A DNA stretch of 7,710 bases from Ignavibacteriota bacterium (lineage in GTDB: Bacteria; Bacteroidota; Ignavibacteria; UBA10030; UBA6906): assembly GCA_016209805.1 (NCBI GenBank), contig JACQVJ010000199.1, positions 1 to 7,710 on the forward strand, read 5' to 3'. The notes under the pieces are model-generated. The model did not search any database and had not been told where the DNA came from. It saw only the letters and a list, made by a program, of their open reading frames with translations. The translations under genes and the position numbers were made by a program. This document shows, in pieces, positions 1 to 6,100 of this stretch (positions are counted from its first letter, which is position 1; the number at the start of each line of letters is the position of its first letter).

Positions 1-169
1 AATCATGACTGTCGTATCCCTGGTTTATTCAGAATGATAATGACCTGTTGTGAAGAAAAAATCATGAAATAATATAACTAGAGTCTGTATCGCGTGCAAG
101 CGGACGGAATGAACCACGCACGCCGACATGTCGCACACGACAGCAGGCTCGCACCACAAACGCCGAGGT

Positions 170-198
170 TTGCAACAGATTTCAATTTTTGGTATTTT
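170..198 (+). promoter_or_regulatory. Candidate promoter for clpS
   Basis: TTGCAA at 170-175 and TATTTT at 193-198 are separated by 17 bases and each match 4 of 6 positions of the sigma-70 consensus. Transcription would start near 205, leaving about 25 bases before the clpS ATG at 231. An alternative resembles the Bacteroidota pattern: TTTG at 188-191, then 19 bases, then TATCTTTTG at 211-219. That would start transcription only a few bases before the ATG. Either reading makes the in-frame TTG at 189 an unlikely start codon. The region 1-230 contains no convincing gene on either strand; apart from this candidate I see only short inverted repeats in it. Confidence 0.3.
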
Positions 199-230
199 TC
201 GTCCGAAATGTATCTTTTGATCGCGACAGT

Positions 231-509
231 ATGCCCACAAAACCCATTGAAGAGCACGAGCTGACTGAGGAGGTAATCACTCAGGAACCTGCTAAAGTGA
301 TCCTCTTTAATGATGAAGTCCACACCTTTGAAGAGGTTATCACACAACTCATCAAAGCCCTGAAGTGCACACAGTCAAGGGCAGAAGCGTTGACGTGGGA
401 AGTTCACAACACCGGGAAGGCGGTTGTCTACACAGGGGAGATCGTCCGATGCATGGAGATTAGCGGTGTGCTGGAAGAGATTATGCTCATGACGCAAATT
501 GAAGTGTGA
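231..509 (+). CDS. clpS: ATP-dependent Clp protease adaptor ClpS
   Basis: This 92-residue protein is a ClpS adaptor, which binds proteins carrying destabilising N-terminal residues and hands them to the ClpAP-type protease (N-degron pathway, cytoplasm). The sequence has the expected short, acidic, flexible N-terminus (residues 1-20) and then the ClpS core. The core includes LFNDEVHTFEEV (25-36), whose Asn-Asp-Glu corresponds to the N-degron pocket, and EVHNTGKA (57-64), with the conserved pocket His59. It ends in a helix and strand, VLEEIMLMTQIEV. I chose the ATG at 231 because an upstream TTG at 189 would add 14 residues unlike the family and would lie inside the likely promoter. No clear Shine-Dalgarno sequence precedes 231. 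The gene ends 16 bases before the alaS remnant, which suggests an ancestral clpS-alaS operon. Confidence 0.92.
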   Translation: MPTKPIEEHELTEEVITQEPAKVILFNDEVHTFEEVITQLIKALKCTQSRAEALTWEVHNTGKAVVYTGEIVRCMEISGVLEEIMLMTQIEV

Positions 510-516
510 GGAAGGA
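508..516 (+). promoter_or_regulatory. Strong ribosome-binding site of the alaS remnant
   Basis: GAGGAAGGA overlaps the end of clpS (stop 507-509) and lies 9 bases before the GTG at 526. It is one of the best Shine-Dalgarno matches in the window and is better placed than the AAGGA only 3 bases before the start of the complete alaS. It was presumably the original ribosome-binding site of alaS and now drives only a 40-codon remnant. Confidence 0.65.
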
Positions 517-525
517 TAATAGTTC

Positions 526-648
526 GTGACTTCATCAGAAATCCGAAAGAGCTTTCTGGACTTCTTTGCCCAGCGCGGTCATCGCATCGTCCCGAGCACG
601 CCCGTTATCCCGCACGGCGAACTAGGAATGCTGTTCACAAGGAAATGA
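526..648 (+). pseudogene. Truncated 5' end of alaS (40-codon remnant)
   Basis: Reading from GTG 526 gives 40 codons that begin like AlaRS: SEIRKSFLDFFAQRGHRIVPS and then PVIPHG. It matches the first 38 codons of the complete alaS at 1147 without a gap. By hand count 87 of 113 bases agree (526-638 against 1147-1259). Homology stops abruptly after CTGTTCAC at 631-638; the frame continues for two foreign codons to TGA at 646-648. The last codons before the break (ELGM in place of DPSL) have lost the AlaRS motif 1 approach that the complete copy keeps. No catalytic part of AlaRS is present, so it cannot work as a synthetase. Frame and ribosome-binding site are intact, so a 40-residue peptide may still be made, and its stop lies 8 bases before the antitoxin start, which could couple the two translationally. 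Confidence 0.88.
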
Positions 649-1146
649 GGTAGACCATGCGAAAGACTATCAGATACACACCTGGAAACGAATCCGTAGC
701 ATCCGTTAAGGATGCCGAAATCACCTATGATGCAAAAGGTCGGAAGAAAAGCGTTATCATTCCTTACAAGGTTTTCGAAGAAATGGTACGAATAGTTGAG
801 GATTATAGAGATAACAAACTCATGGATGAGGTGAAGAAGGAACCTGATATCCCCTGGAGCATTGCTAGGAGAAAGCTCAAGAGAAAGTGATCTACGCGGT
901 CCTTATCAAGCCGTCGGCTTTGAAGGAAATCAGCAGACTACCAGATGAGATCCGTAACAGAGCGATTCAGATAATAGGGAACCTCAAGTCAAAACCGCGT
1001 CCCACGGGCTGCATAAAGTTGCGTAGCCAAGAAAACCGTTGGAGAATCAGAATCAGTAACTACAGAATCTTGTATGAAGTAGAAGATGAATCAATGACGG
1101 TCCGTGTGTTCAGAGTTACTCACAGAAAAGAAGTATACAAGGAAAG
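639..1146 (+). mobile_element. Toxin-antitoxin module inserted into the 5' end of alaS
   Basis: This segment separates the truncated alaS start (526-638) from the regenerated start (1147-1259). It holds only a two-gene toxin-antitoxin module. It is poorer in G+C (about 43% over 661-1140 by hand count) than the neighbouring alaS 5' end (first lines near 60%) and rich in AGA arginine codons, unlike the CGC/CGT-rich flanks. The spacing between the two alaS starts is 621 bases. I see no transposase, integrase or terminal inverted repeats, so the means of entry is unknown. The layout recalls integrative elements that enter a gene's 5' end and supply a replacement start, such as SXT in prfC, but on a much smaller scale. 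Confidence 0.55.
657..890 (+). CDS. Type II antitoxin, Phd/YefM- or RelB-like
   Basis: This encodes a 77-residue, highly charged protein directly upstream of a RelE-like toxin. Its stop overlaps the toxin start (GTGA, 887-890), the usual antitoxin-first arrangement. Residues 22-40 (ITYDAKGRKKSVIIPYKVF) resemble the strand that many small antitoxins place before a helix. That helix (about 38-58, EEMVRIVEDYRD) is followed by a basic tail ending RRKLKRK. Such antitoxins neutralise the toxin by wrapping it with their C-terminal part and usually repress their own promoter. The ATG at 657 follows TGAGGT (646-651), which includes the stop of the alaS remnant. I cannot place it firmly in one antitoxin family, and I see no clear palindromic operator before it, so its transcription may depend on the clpS promoter. 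Confidence 0.78.
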   Translation: MRKTIRYTPGNESVASVKDAEITYDAKGRKKSVIIPYKVFEEMVRIVEDYRDNKLMDEVKKEPDIPWSIARRKLKRK

Positions 1147-1150
1147 ATGA
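887..1150 (+). CDS. RelE/ParE-family toxin (probable mRNA interferase)
   Basis: The 87-residue product matches the pattern of the RelE superfamily: KPSALKEISRLPDEIRNRA (8-26) forms the N-terminal helices, KPRPTGCIKLRS (36-47) precedes the sheet, and RWRIRISNYRILYEV (51-65) is followed by VRVFRVTHRKEVY (72-84). Basic residues K44, R46, R51, R60 and R80 and the C-terminal Tyr84 lie where RelE toxins have RNA-binding and catalytic residues, so it looks active. RelE toxins cut mRNA in the ribosomal A site; ParE relatives inhibit gyrase instead, and the GxYR-like segment plus HRxxVY ending favours RelE. It starts at GTG 887 inside the antitoxin stop. Its TGA (1148-1150) overlaps the ATG of alaS, an unusual direct junction with an essential gene. 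Confidence 0.85.
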   Translation: MIYAVLIKPSALKEISRLPDEIRNRAIQIIGNLKSKPRPTGCIKLRSQENRWRIRISNYRILYEVEDESMTVRVFRVTHRKEVYKER

Positions 1151-1259
1151 TCTCATCCCAAATCCGCCAAAGCTTCCTGGCCTTCTTTGCTCAGCGCGGG
1201 CACCGCATCGTCCCGAGTGCGCCGGTAATACCGCACGGCGATCCTTCGCTCCTGTTCAC
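1147..1259 (+). repeat. Second copy of the alaS 5' end (imperfect direct repeat of 526-638)
   Basis: The first 113 bases of the complete alaS align without gaps to 526-638, with 26 differences by hand count. Ten codons differ only silently, and six of the first 32 codons change the amino acid (besides the GTG/ATG start). The last four codons before the shared CTGTTCAC differ most. Sequences left of the two start codons are unrelated, so the repeat begins at the start codon. The amount of silent divergence does not fit a fresh tandem duplication. Confidence 0.85.
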
Positions 1260-3954
1260 CAATGCTGGAATGAACCAGTTCAAGGACGTCTTCCTCGGGA
1301 CAGGAAAAAGGGAATACGTACGCGCTGCGGATACGCAGAAGTGCATTCGCGTCAGCGGCAAGCACAACGACCTGGAAGAGGTCGGGAGGGACACGTACCA
1401 CCATACGTTCTTCGAGATGTTGGGGAACTGGTCGTTCGGCGACTACTACAAGAAGGAAGCCATCGAGTGGGCGTGGGAGCTTCTCACAAAGGAGTGGGGG
1501 CTGGACAAACGGCGTTTGTATGCTACCGTCTATGAGACCGACGATGAGACCTATGAGCTCTGGAAGAAAGTCACTGATATCGGTGAAAGCCATATATTGA
1601 AGTTCGGAAAGAAGGACAACTTCTGGGAGATGGGCGAAACCGGTCCATGTGGTCCATGCTCTGAGATTCACATTGACCTTACACCTGACCTGTCCGGCAA
1701 AAAGCTCGTAAACGCCGGTGACGCACGCGTGATGGAAATTTGGAACCTCGTCTTCATCCAGAACAACCGGAATGAGGAGGGAAAGCTTGAAGACCTCCCC
1801 GCCAAACACGTTGATACCGGGATGGGATTCGAGCGCATGTGCGCAGTGTTGCAGGGCAAGAACTCGAACTACGACACCGATGTGTTCATGCCGATTATCC
1901 ATCGCATCGAACACTTCACCAATAAGAAGTACGCCGCCACGCAGCACCAATCTATCCACAGTCCGCAATCGGAAATTGATGTTGCCATGCGCGTGATCGC
2001 AGATCATATCAGGATGTTGACGTTTTCAATTGCAGACGGAGCGATTCCAGGAAACGAAGGTCGCGGGTACGTTCTCCGCCGCATACTTCGGCGCGCCGCA
2101 AGATTCGGACGAAATCTCGGCATGCACAAGCCGTTCATTTACACGATTGCAGACGCTGTGGTTGAATCAATGGGAAGTGTGTTTCCTGAAATCGTGGAGA
2201 AGCAGGGGCACATCGAAAAGGTGATCAAAGCCGAAGAGGAAGGGTTCAATGCAACGCTTGATCGAGGGCTGGAGATCTTTGAGTCGGTGGTGGAGAGAAT
2301 TGGGCATTCGAAAGTATTCCCGGGTGAGGATGCATTCAAGCTCTACGACACTTATGGGTTCCCCCTTGACTTGACGCAGTTGATGGCGGAGGAGAAGGGG
2401 TTGAAAGTCGAACTCTGGAAATTCAGTGAGCTACTTGGGGCACAACGGGACCGTTCTCGAATTGGACTTTTTGTTGCTCGGGGGGAATCCGATGAAGTTG
2501 AGAGCGGCTTAAGAGAGGTCGCCGAGTTGCACGCAACCGATTTTGTTGGTTATGACCCTGCTAGTTTGCAAACAAAATCCTTCCTTTCAGCCGCCGTAAT
2601 AACAGAAAGTGGGACTGGTTCAGGCGGGCGGTACTATGCGTTTCTTGATAAATCCCCTTTTTATGCTGAATCGGGAGGACAGGTCAGTGACACTGGCTGG
2701 ATTACGATCCGCGGTCTCAAGAAGTATAATGTCGTTGGTGCTCGCAAAATTGGGAAATCGATCCCAATTCTTGTTGATCACTTTGGCGATCCACTCTTAG
2801 GTGGGCCAACTGAAGTGGAGGCCCAAGTAGACATCCCTCGCCGCATCAACATCCAGCGCAACCACTCCGCGACGCACCTCGTGCATGAGGCACTGCGTCG
2901 CGTGCTCGGCACGCACGTTCATCAGCAAGGCTCACTTGTTGCACCGGGTCATTTGCGCTTCGACTTCCCGCATTTTGGAAAAATCACGGCTGAAGAAATC
3001 CGGGCTATCGAGGATATTGTGAACGAAAAGATCGCCGACGATATCAGCGTCTTCACGGAAGTTGATATCCCCGTCGAGAAGGCCCGCAAAATCCCGAACG
3101 TAAAGATGTTCTTCGGTGACAAGTATGGCGATACCGTCCGTGTAGTCTTTATTGATGAGAATTTCAGTGTGGAGTTCTGCGGGGGAACGCATGTGAAGAA
3201 CACGGAAGACATCGGCCTCTTCAAGATTGTTTCTGAGTCGAGCATCGCAAGCGGTGTGCGGAGGATCGAGGCCGTTACGGGGGAAGGAATCCAGAGGTAC
3301 ATCGAGGATCAACTTGCTAAGGCGAAAACACTCGACGACCAGATTGCAAAATTTATCGAAGAGAAGGAGATGCTGGAAAAGGAGTTGAAGAAATACTCAG
3401 GCAAAGCGACAGGGACCCCCCGGCCACAGCTCGGATCGATCATACTCCCATCAAGCCAATCGGAGTCCATTCAGATGTTGGAGAACACATTGGCAAGCCG
3501 TGAGCAAGTTGTCGAGCAGCTCACGAAGCAGACCCTTGACTTGAAAAAGAAACTGAGCAAGCACAAAGTGAAGGAAGCATCCAGTGGTATTGATGGATTG
3601 GTGGAGCGTGCGGTTGCTGTAAACGGCTTTAAGGTCGTCTCCTCGAAAGTTGAAGCCTCGAATATGGACGAGCTGAAAAGCATGGGAGATACCCTGCGGG
3701 CCAAGCTCGGGAGCGGCGTTGGCGTCCTCGCAAGCGTGATTGACAAAAAAGTGGCGCTGGTCTGTGTGGTCACAGACGACCTGATCAAGGGAAAGAACCT
3801 GCAGGCAGGAAAGATTGTGGGTGAGGTGGCCCGGCTCGTGGGCGGAGGCGGCGGCGGACGCCCACACCTCGCAACCGCCGGAGGCAAGGATGTTGCCAAG
3901 CTTGACGAGACCCTGCGCGAGACTACAGAGATAGTTCGGTCAATGATCCAATAG
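1147..3954 (+). CDS. alaS: Alanyl-tRNA synthetase
   Basis: This cytoplasmic enzyme charges tRNA-Ala with alanine using ATP and clears mischarged Ser/Gly. The 935-residue product carries all expected parts. The class II catalytic core begins IRQSFLAFFAQRGHRIVPS, with motif 1 at LLFTNAGMNQFK (35-46). GNEGRGYVLRRILRR (302-316) follows. The editing domain has FYAESGGQ (505-512), the zinc-site pair H573/H577 in HSATH, and C678/H682 in CGGTH. Two coiled-coil stretches (about 718-753 and 776-812) lead to the C-Ala domain with GGGGGGRPHLATAGGKD (899-915). It is longer than the 876-residue E. coli enzyme, partly through the extended coiled coil. The ATG at 1147 is fixed by homology and overlaps the toxin stop; AAGGA (1139-1143) lies only 3 bases upstream. 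Bases 2401-2820 differ in composition from the rest of the gene. Confidence 0.98.
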   Translation: MISSQIRQSFLAFFAQRGHRIVPSAPVIPHGDPSLLFTNAGMNQFKDVFLGTGKREYVRAADTQKCIRVSGKHNDLEEVGRDTYHHTFFEMLGNWSFGDYYKKEAIEWAWELLTKEWGLDKRRLYATVYETDDETYELWKKVTDIGESHILKFGKKDNFWEMGETGPCGPCSEIHIDLTPDLSGKKLVNAGDARVMEIWNLVFIQNNRNEEGKLEDLPAKHVDTGMGFERMCAVLQGKNSNYDTDVFMPIIHRIEHFTNKKYAATQHQSIHSPQSEIDVAMRVIADHIRMLTFSIADGAIPGNEGRGYVLRRILRRAARFGRNLGMHKPFIYTIADAVVESMGSVFPEIVEKQGHIEKVIKAEEEGFNATLDRGLEIFESVVERIGHSKVFPGEDAFKLYDTYGFPLDLTQLMAEEKGLKVELWKFSELLGAQRDRSRIGLFVARGESDEVESGLREVAELHATDFVGYDPASLQTKSFLSAAVITESGTGSGGRYYAFLDKSPFYAESGGQVSDTGWITIRGLKKYNVVGARKIGKSIPILVDHFGDPLLGGPTEVEAQVDIPRRINIQRNHSATHLVHEALRRVLGTHVHQQGSLVAPGHLRFDFPHFGKITAEEIRAIEDIVNEKIADDISVFTEVDIPVEKARKIPNVKMFFGDKYGDTVRVVFIDENFSVEFCGGTHVKNTEDIGLFKIVSESSIASGVRRIEAVTGEGIQRYIEDQLAKAKTLDDQIAKFIEEKEMLEKELKKYSGKATGTPRPQLGSIILPSSQSESIQMLENTLASREQVVEQLTKQTLDLKKKLSKHKVKEASSGIDGLVERAVAVNGFKVVSSKVEASNMDELKSMGDTLRAKLGSGVGVLASVIDKKVALVCVVTDDLIKGKNLQAGKIVGEVARLVGGGGGGRPHLATAGGKDVAKLDETLRETTEIVRSMIQ

Positions 3955-3955
3955 G

Positions 3956-4041
3956 CATACAAACATTCACTCATCACTCCAATAATCTATTAATCCATTA
4001 CTCTTTCACTCCACTACTCCACTAATCCAACAATTCATCCT
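3956..4041 (+). terminator. G-free C/A/T tract, candidate Rho-dependent termination region
   Basis: Directly after the alaS stop there are 86 consecutive bases without a single G; about 30 are C by hand count. The tract is made of loosely repeated pieces such as CACTCC, ACTACTCC and TAATCCA. No hairpin can form in a transcript without G apart from A-U pairs, so an intrinsic terminator is excluded here. A long, C-rich, G-free, unstructured transcript is the hallmark of Rho utilisation sites, so termination after alaS is one reading. The alternatives are a decayed low-complexity repeat or an open leader for gmhA translation. Confidence 0.35.
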
Positions 4042-4045
4042 GACC

Positions 4046-4651
4046 ATGGCTCACCTACCGATTACGATACTCGCGCGCCAGGCATTCATCCAAGACGAGT
4101 TGAAAGCAAGCGCTGCCACAAAGATAAAAATCTTCGAACAGTGTGCAGACAAGATCATTAAAGCCGTCGACACGATCATCAGCGCACTGAACCAGAAGAA
4201 GAAACTCCTCTTCTGCGGCAACGGCGGAAGTGCGGCGGATTCGCAACACCTGGCCACCGAGTTCGTCATTCGCATGAATCCAAACATCAAGCGTCCCGGC
4301 ATCCCGGCGATCGCCCTTACGACGGATTCATCGATGCTGACAGCCGGAGCAAACGACATCGGCTACGATAACGTGTTTGCTCGGGCGGTGGAGGCAATCG
4401 GTGCCGCCGGCGATGTGTTGATCGGCATCAGCACGAGCGGCAAATCCGAAAGCGTGAATCTCGCATTCAAGATGGCGAAATCCAAAGGCATGGCCACAAT
4501 CGGTTTTCTCGGCAAAGACGGTGGAGCCTCAAAGGATCTTGTGGACGTTGCGATCATCGTCCCTTCAAACGACACCCAGCGGATCCAGGAAGGTCACATC
4601 ACCATCGGCCACATTATCTGTGGACTGGTCGAGCGCGAAATGTACGGCTGA
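4046..4651 (+). CDS. gmhA: Phosphoheptose isomerase (sedoheptulose 7-phosphate isomerase)
   Basis: GmhA converts sedoheptulose 7-phosphate to D-glycero-D-manno-heptose 7-phosphate, the first step toward the activated heptose used in lipopolysaccharide core or other surface glycans. The 201-residue protein is a single SIS domain. CGNGGSAADSQHLATEF (57-73) and STSGKSESVN (129-138) bind the sugar phosphate. The likely metal and catalytic residues are H68, E72, Q181 and H189, the last two in RIQEGHITIGHIICG. Length is typical of the family (about 190-200). No Shine-Dalgarno sequence precedes the ATG at 4046 because the leader is almost free of G. It lies 5 bases upstream of the sugar transferase gene, which supports a role in surface polysaccharide. 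The DiaA-like SIS proteins are the main alternative, but the metal ligands favour GmhA. Confidence 0.92.
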   Translation: MAHLPITILARQAFIQDELKASAATKIKIFEQCADKIIKAVDTIISALNQKKKLLFCGNGGSAADSQHLATEFVIRMNPNIKRPGIPAIALTTDSSMLTAGANDIGYDNVFARAVEAIGAAGDVLIGISTSGKSESVNLAFKMAKSKGMATIGFLGKDGGASKDLVDVAIIVPSNDTQRIQEGHITIGHIICGLVEREMYG

Positions 4652-4656
4652 AGGCC

Positions 4657-6096
4657 ATGAAACGCATGGAGGGAAACTCTTCACGGCGCGGCGACTTTCT
4701 GATCCCGCTTCTCACTGTCCTGTTCGACTGTATCGCCATCGAGTCTTCATTCCTCTTCTCGTACTGGCTGCGCTTCCGCAGCCCCTTCTTTGAATACCTC
4801 GGGTACATGCACGGCGATGCACCTCCCATTGAAGGCTACTTGCTTGGATCCCTGTTCATCGTTCTCATCTGGGTGATGCTCTTCAACTCACGCAAGATGT
4901 ACAGCGCTCGCAGGAACGTCACACTTTCCGACGAAGTGATCAACATCGTCAAGGTCGTGAGCCTCGGTATGCTCGTGGTGATGAGTGCGGCGTTTTTCTA
5001 CAGAGACTTCTCGTACTCACGTGTTGTGTTCGGGCTGTTGTGGTTCAGCTCTATTGTCCTCATCTTCGCAGGTCGGGTGGTGTTGCGATCATTCGAGCGA
5101 CGTCTTTATCGCAAGGGAAGACACCTGCAGCATGCAATCATCATCGGCAGCGACAGCCTGGCGAACGAAGTGTACACCCGACTGAACGGTCATCTGTCCT
5201 TCGGGTTCAACGTCGTCGGTTACTTCGCCGATGCGAGAGCACATGAGGAGTTGAAGCTTGCGCGCGCAGCGTATCTCGGCAGCGTGTCGGATGCACCGGC
5301 GTTCATTCAAGAGGGCGGCGTTGAGCTTGCCTTTATTGCCCTCCGCTCCAAGGACCACCCGCGTTTATTCGAGCTGATCGGCGAATGTGAGGGGGTGAAT
5401 GTTGAATTCATGATGGTCCCCGATGTTCTGGATATCCTGACGAGCCAGGTGCGCGTCCGTGAGCTTGAAGGAGTGCCTTTCCTCAGGATCAAAGGCATTC
5501 CGCTGACGTTCTGGGGACGCGTATCCAAGAGGTCCTTCGACATCATTGTCTCGCTGCTTCTCCTTATTGCATTCTCCCCCGTCTGGCTGTTGATCATGTT
5601 GCTCATCAAACTCGACTCAAGAGGTCCGGTCTTTTTCAAACAGGAGCGCGTCGGTCTGGATGGCTGGAAGTTTACGATGTATAAGTTCCGCTCCATGCGC
5701 GTCGGTGCGGACGAGTCAGACCATAAGGCCGGACTCGGAATAAGGAACGATCCGCGACGGACACGGGTCGGTGTGCTTCTTCGGAAAACGAGCCTCGACG
5801 AGCTGCCTCAACTCTACAACGTTCTTCGGGGCGAAATGAGTCTGGTAGGACCCCGTCCGGAGAGAATCAAATTCGTGGAGGAGTTTCAGGAGATTGTCCC
5901 CAAGTACCTTGATCGCCACCGCGTGAAAACGGGCATGACAGGCTGGGCACAGGTAAACGGGTTTCGTGGGGATACTTCCATCGAAGAGCGAATTAAGTAC
6001 GACCTCTACTACATTGAGAACTGGTCGCTGGCTTTTGACGTCAAGATACTGTTGAGGACGCTGCGGGCGGCACTCATGGCGAAAGGGGTCAATTAG
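4657..6096 (+). CDS. Polyprenyl-phosphate sugar-1-phosphate transferase (WbaP/WcaJ type)
   Basis: This inner-membrane enzyme would move a sugar-1-phosphate from a nucleotide sugar to undecaprenyl phosphate, starting a lipid-linked glycan (O-antigen or exopolysaccharide). Four hydrophobic helices lie at about 14-39, 60-77, 93-115 and 122-145. A Rossmann-like domain begins HAIIIGSDSLANEVYTRL (159-176). The catalytic Bac_transf domain starts at KRSFDIIVSLLLL (291-303), with the helix-breaking S307-P308 of the re-entrant membrane helix. It continues with GPVFFKQERVG (323-333), YKFRSM (342-347) and SLDELPQLYNVLRGEMSLVG (379-398), including the probable catalytic pair D381/E382, and ends near WAQVNGFRGDT. 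At 479 residues it matches the long, two-domain form. The sugar cannot be read from sequence. ATG 4666 is a possible alternative start, since GAAGG (4650-4654) sits only 2 bases before ATG 4657. Confidence 0.92.
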   Translation: MKRMEGNSSRRGDFLIPLLTVLFDCIAIESSFLFSYWLRFRSPFFEYLGYMHGDAPPIEGYLLGSLFIVLIWVMLFNSRKMYSARRNVTLSDEVINIVKVVSLGMLVVMSAAFFYRDFSYSRVVFGLLWFSSIVLIFAGRVVLRSFERRLYRKGRHLQHAIIIGSDSLANEVYTRLNGHLSFGFNVVGYFADARAHEELKLARAAYLGSVSDAPAFIQEGGVELAFIALRSKDHPRLFELIGECEGVNVEFMMVPDVLDILTSQVRVRELEGVPFLRIKGIPLTFWGRVSKRSFDIIVSLLLLIAFSPVWLLIMLLIKLDSRGPVFFKQERVGLDGWKFTMYKFRSMRVGADESDHKAGLGIRNDPRRTRVGVLLRKTSLDELPQLYNVLRGEMSLVGPRPERIKFVEEFQEIVPKYLDRHRVKTGMTGWAQVNGFRGDTSIEERIKYDLYYIENWSLAFDVKILLRTLRAALMAKGVN

Positions 6097-6100
6097 AACC

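Noticed and set aside
189..230. Upstream TTG start extending ClpS by 14 residues
   Set aside because: The added residues do not look like ClpS, there is no ribosome-binding site, and the segment overlaps the likely promoter.
25..347. Two small minus-strand open frames overlapping clpS and its leader
   Set aside because: They are short, compositionally odd and partly antisense to clpS, with no recognisable domain.
526..1259. Reading the repeated alaS ends as a simple target-site duplication of a transposon
   Set aside because: The copies are 113 bases long and about 77% identical, with no terminal inverted repeats or transposase; target-site duplications are short and start identical.
1153..2007. 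284-codon open frame antisense to alaS
   Set aside because: It lies wholly opposite a clearly functional alaS, resembles no known protein, and is a by-product of alaS codon bias.
3471..3977. 168-codon open frame antisense to the alaS 3' end
   Set aside because: Its poly-proline stretch is just the reverse complement of the conserved glycine run of AlaRS.
3956..4041. CRISPR-like or tandem-repeat array between alaS and gmhA
   Set aside because: The repeated pieces are only 5-8 bases and irregular, with no constant repeat or spacer length.
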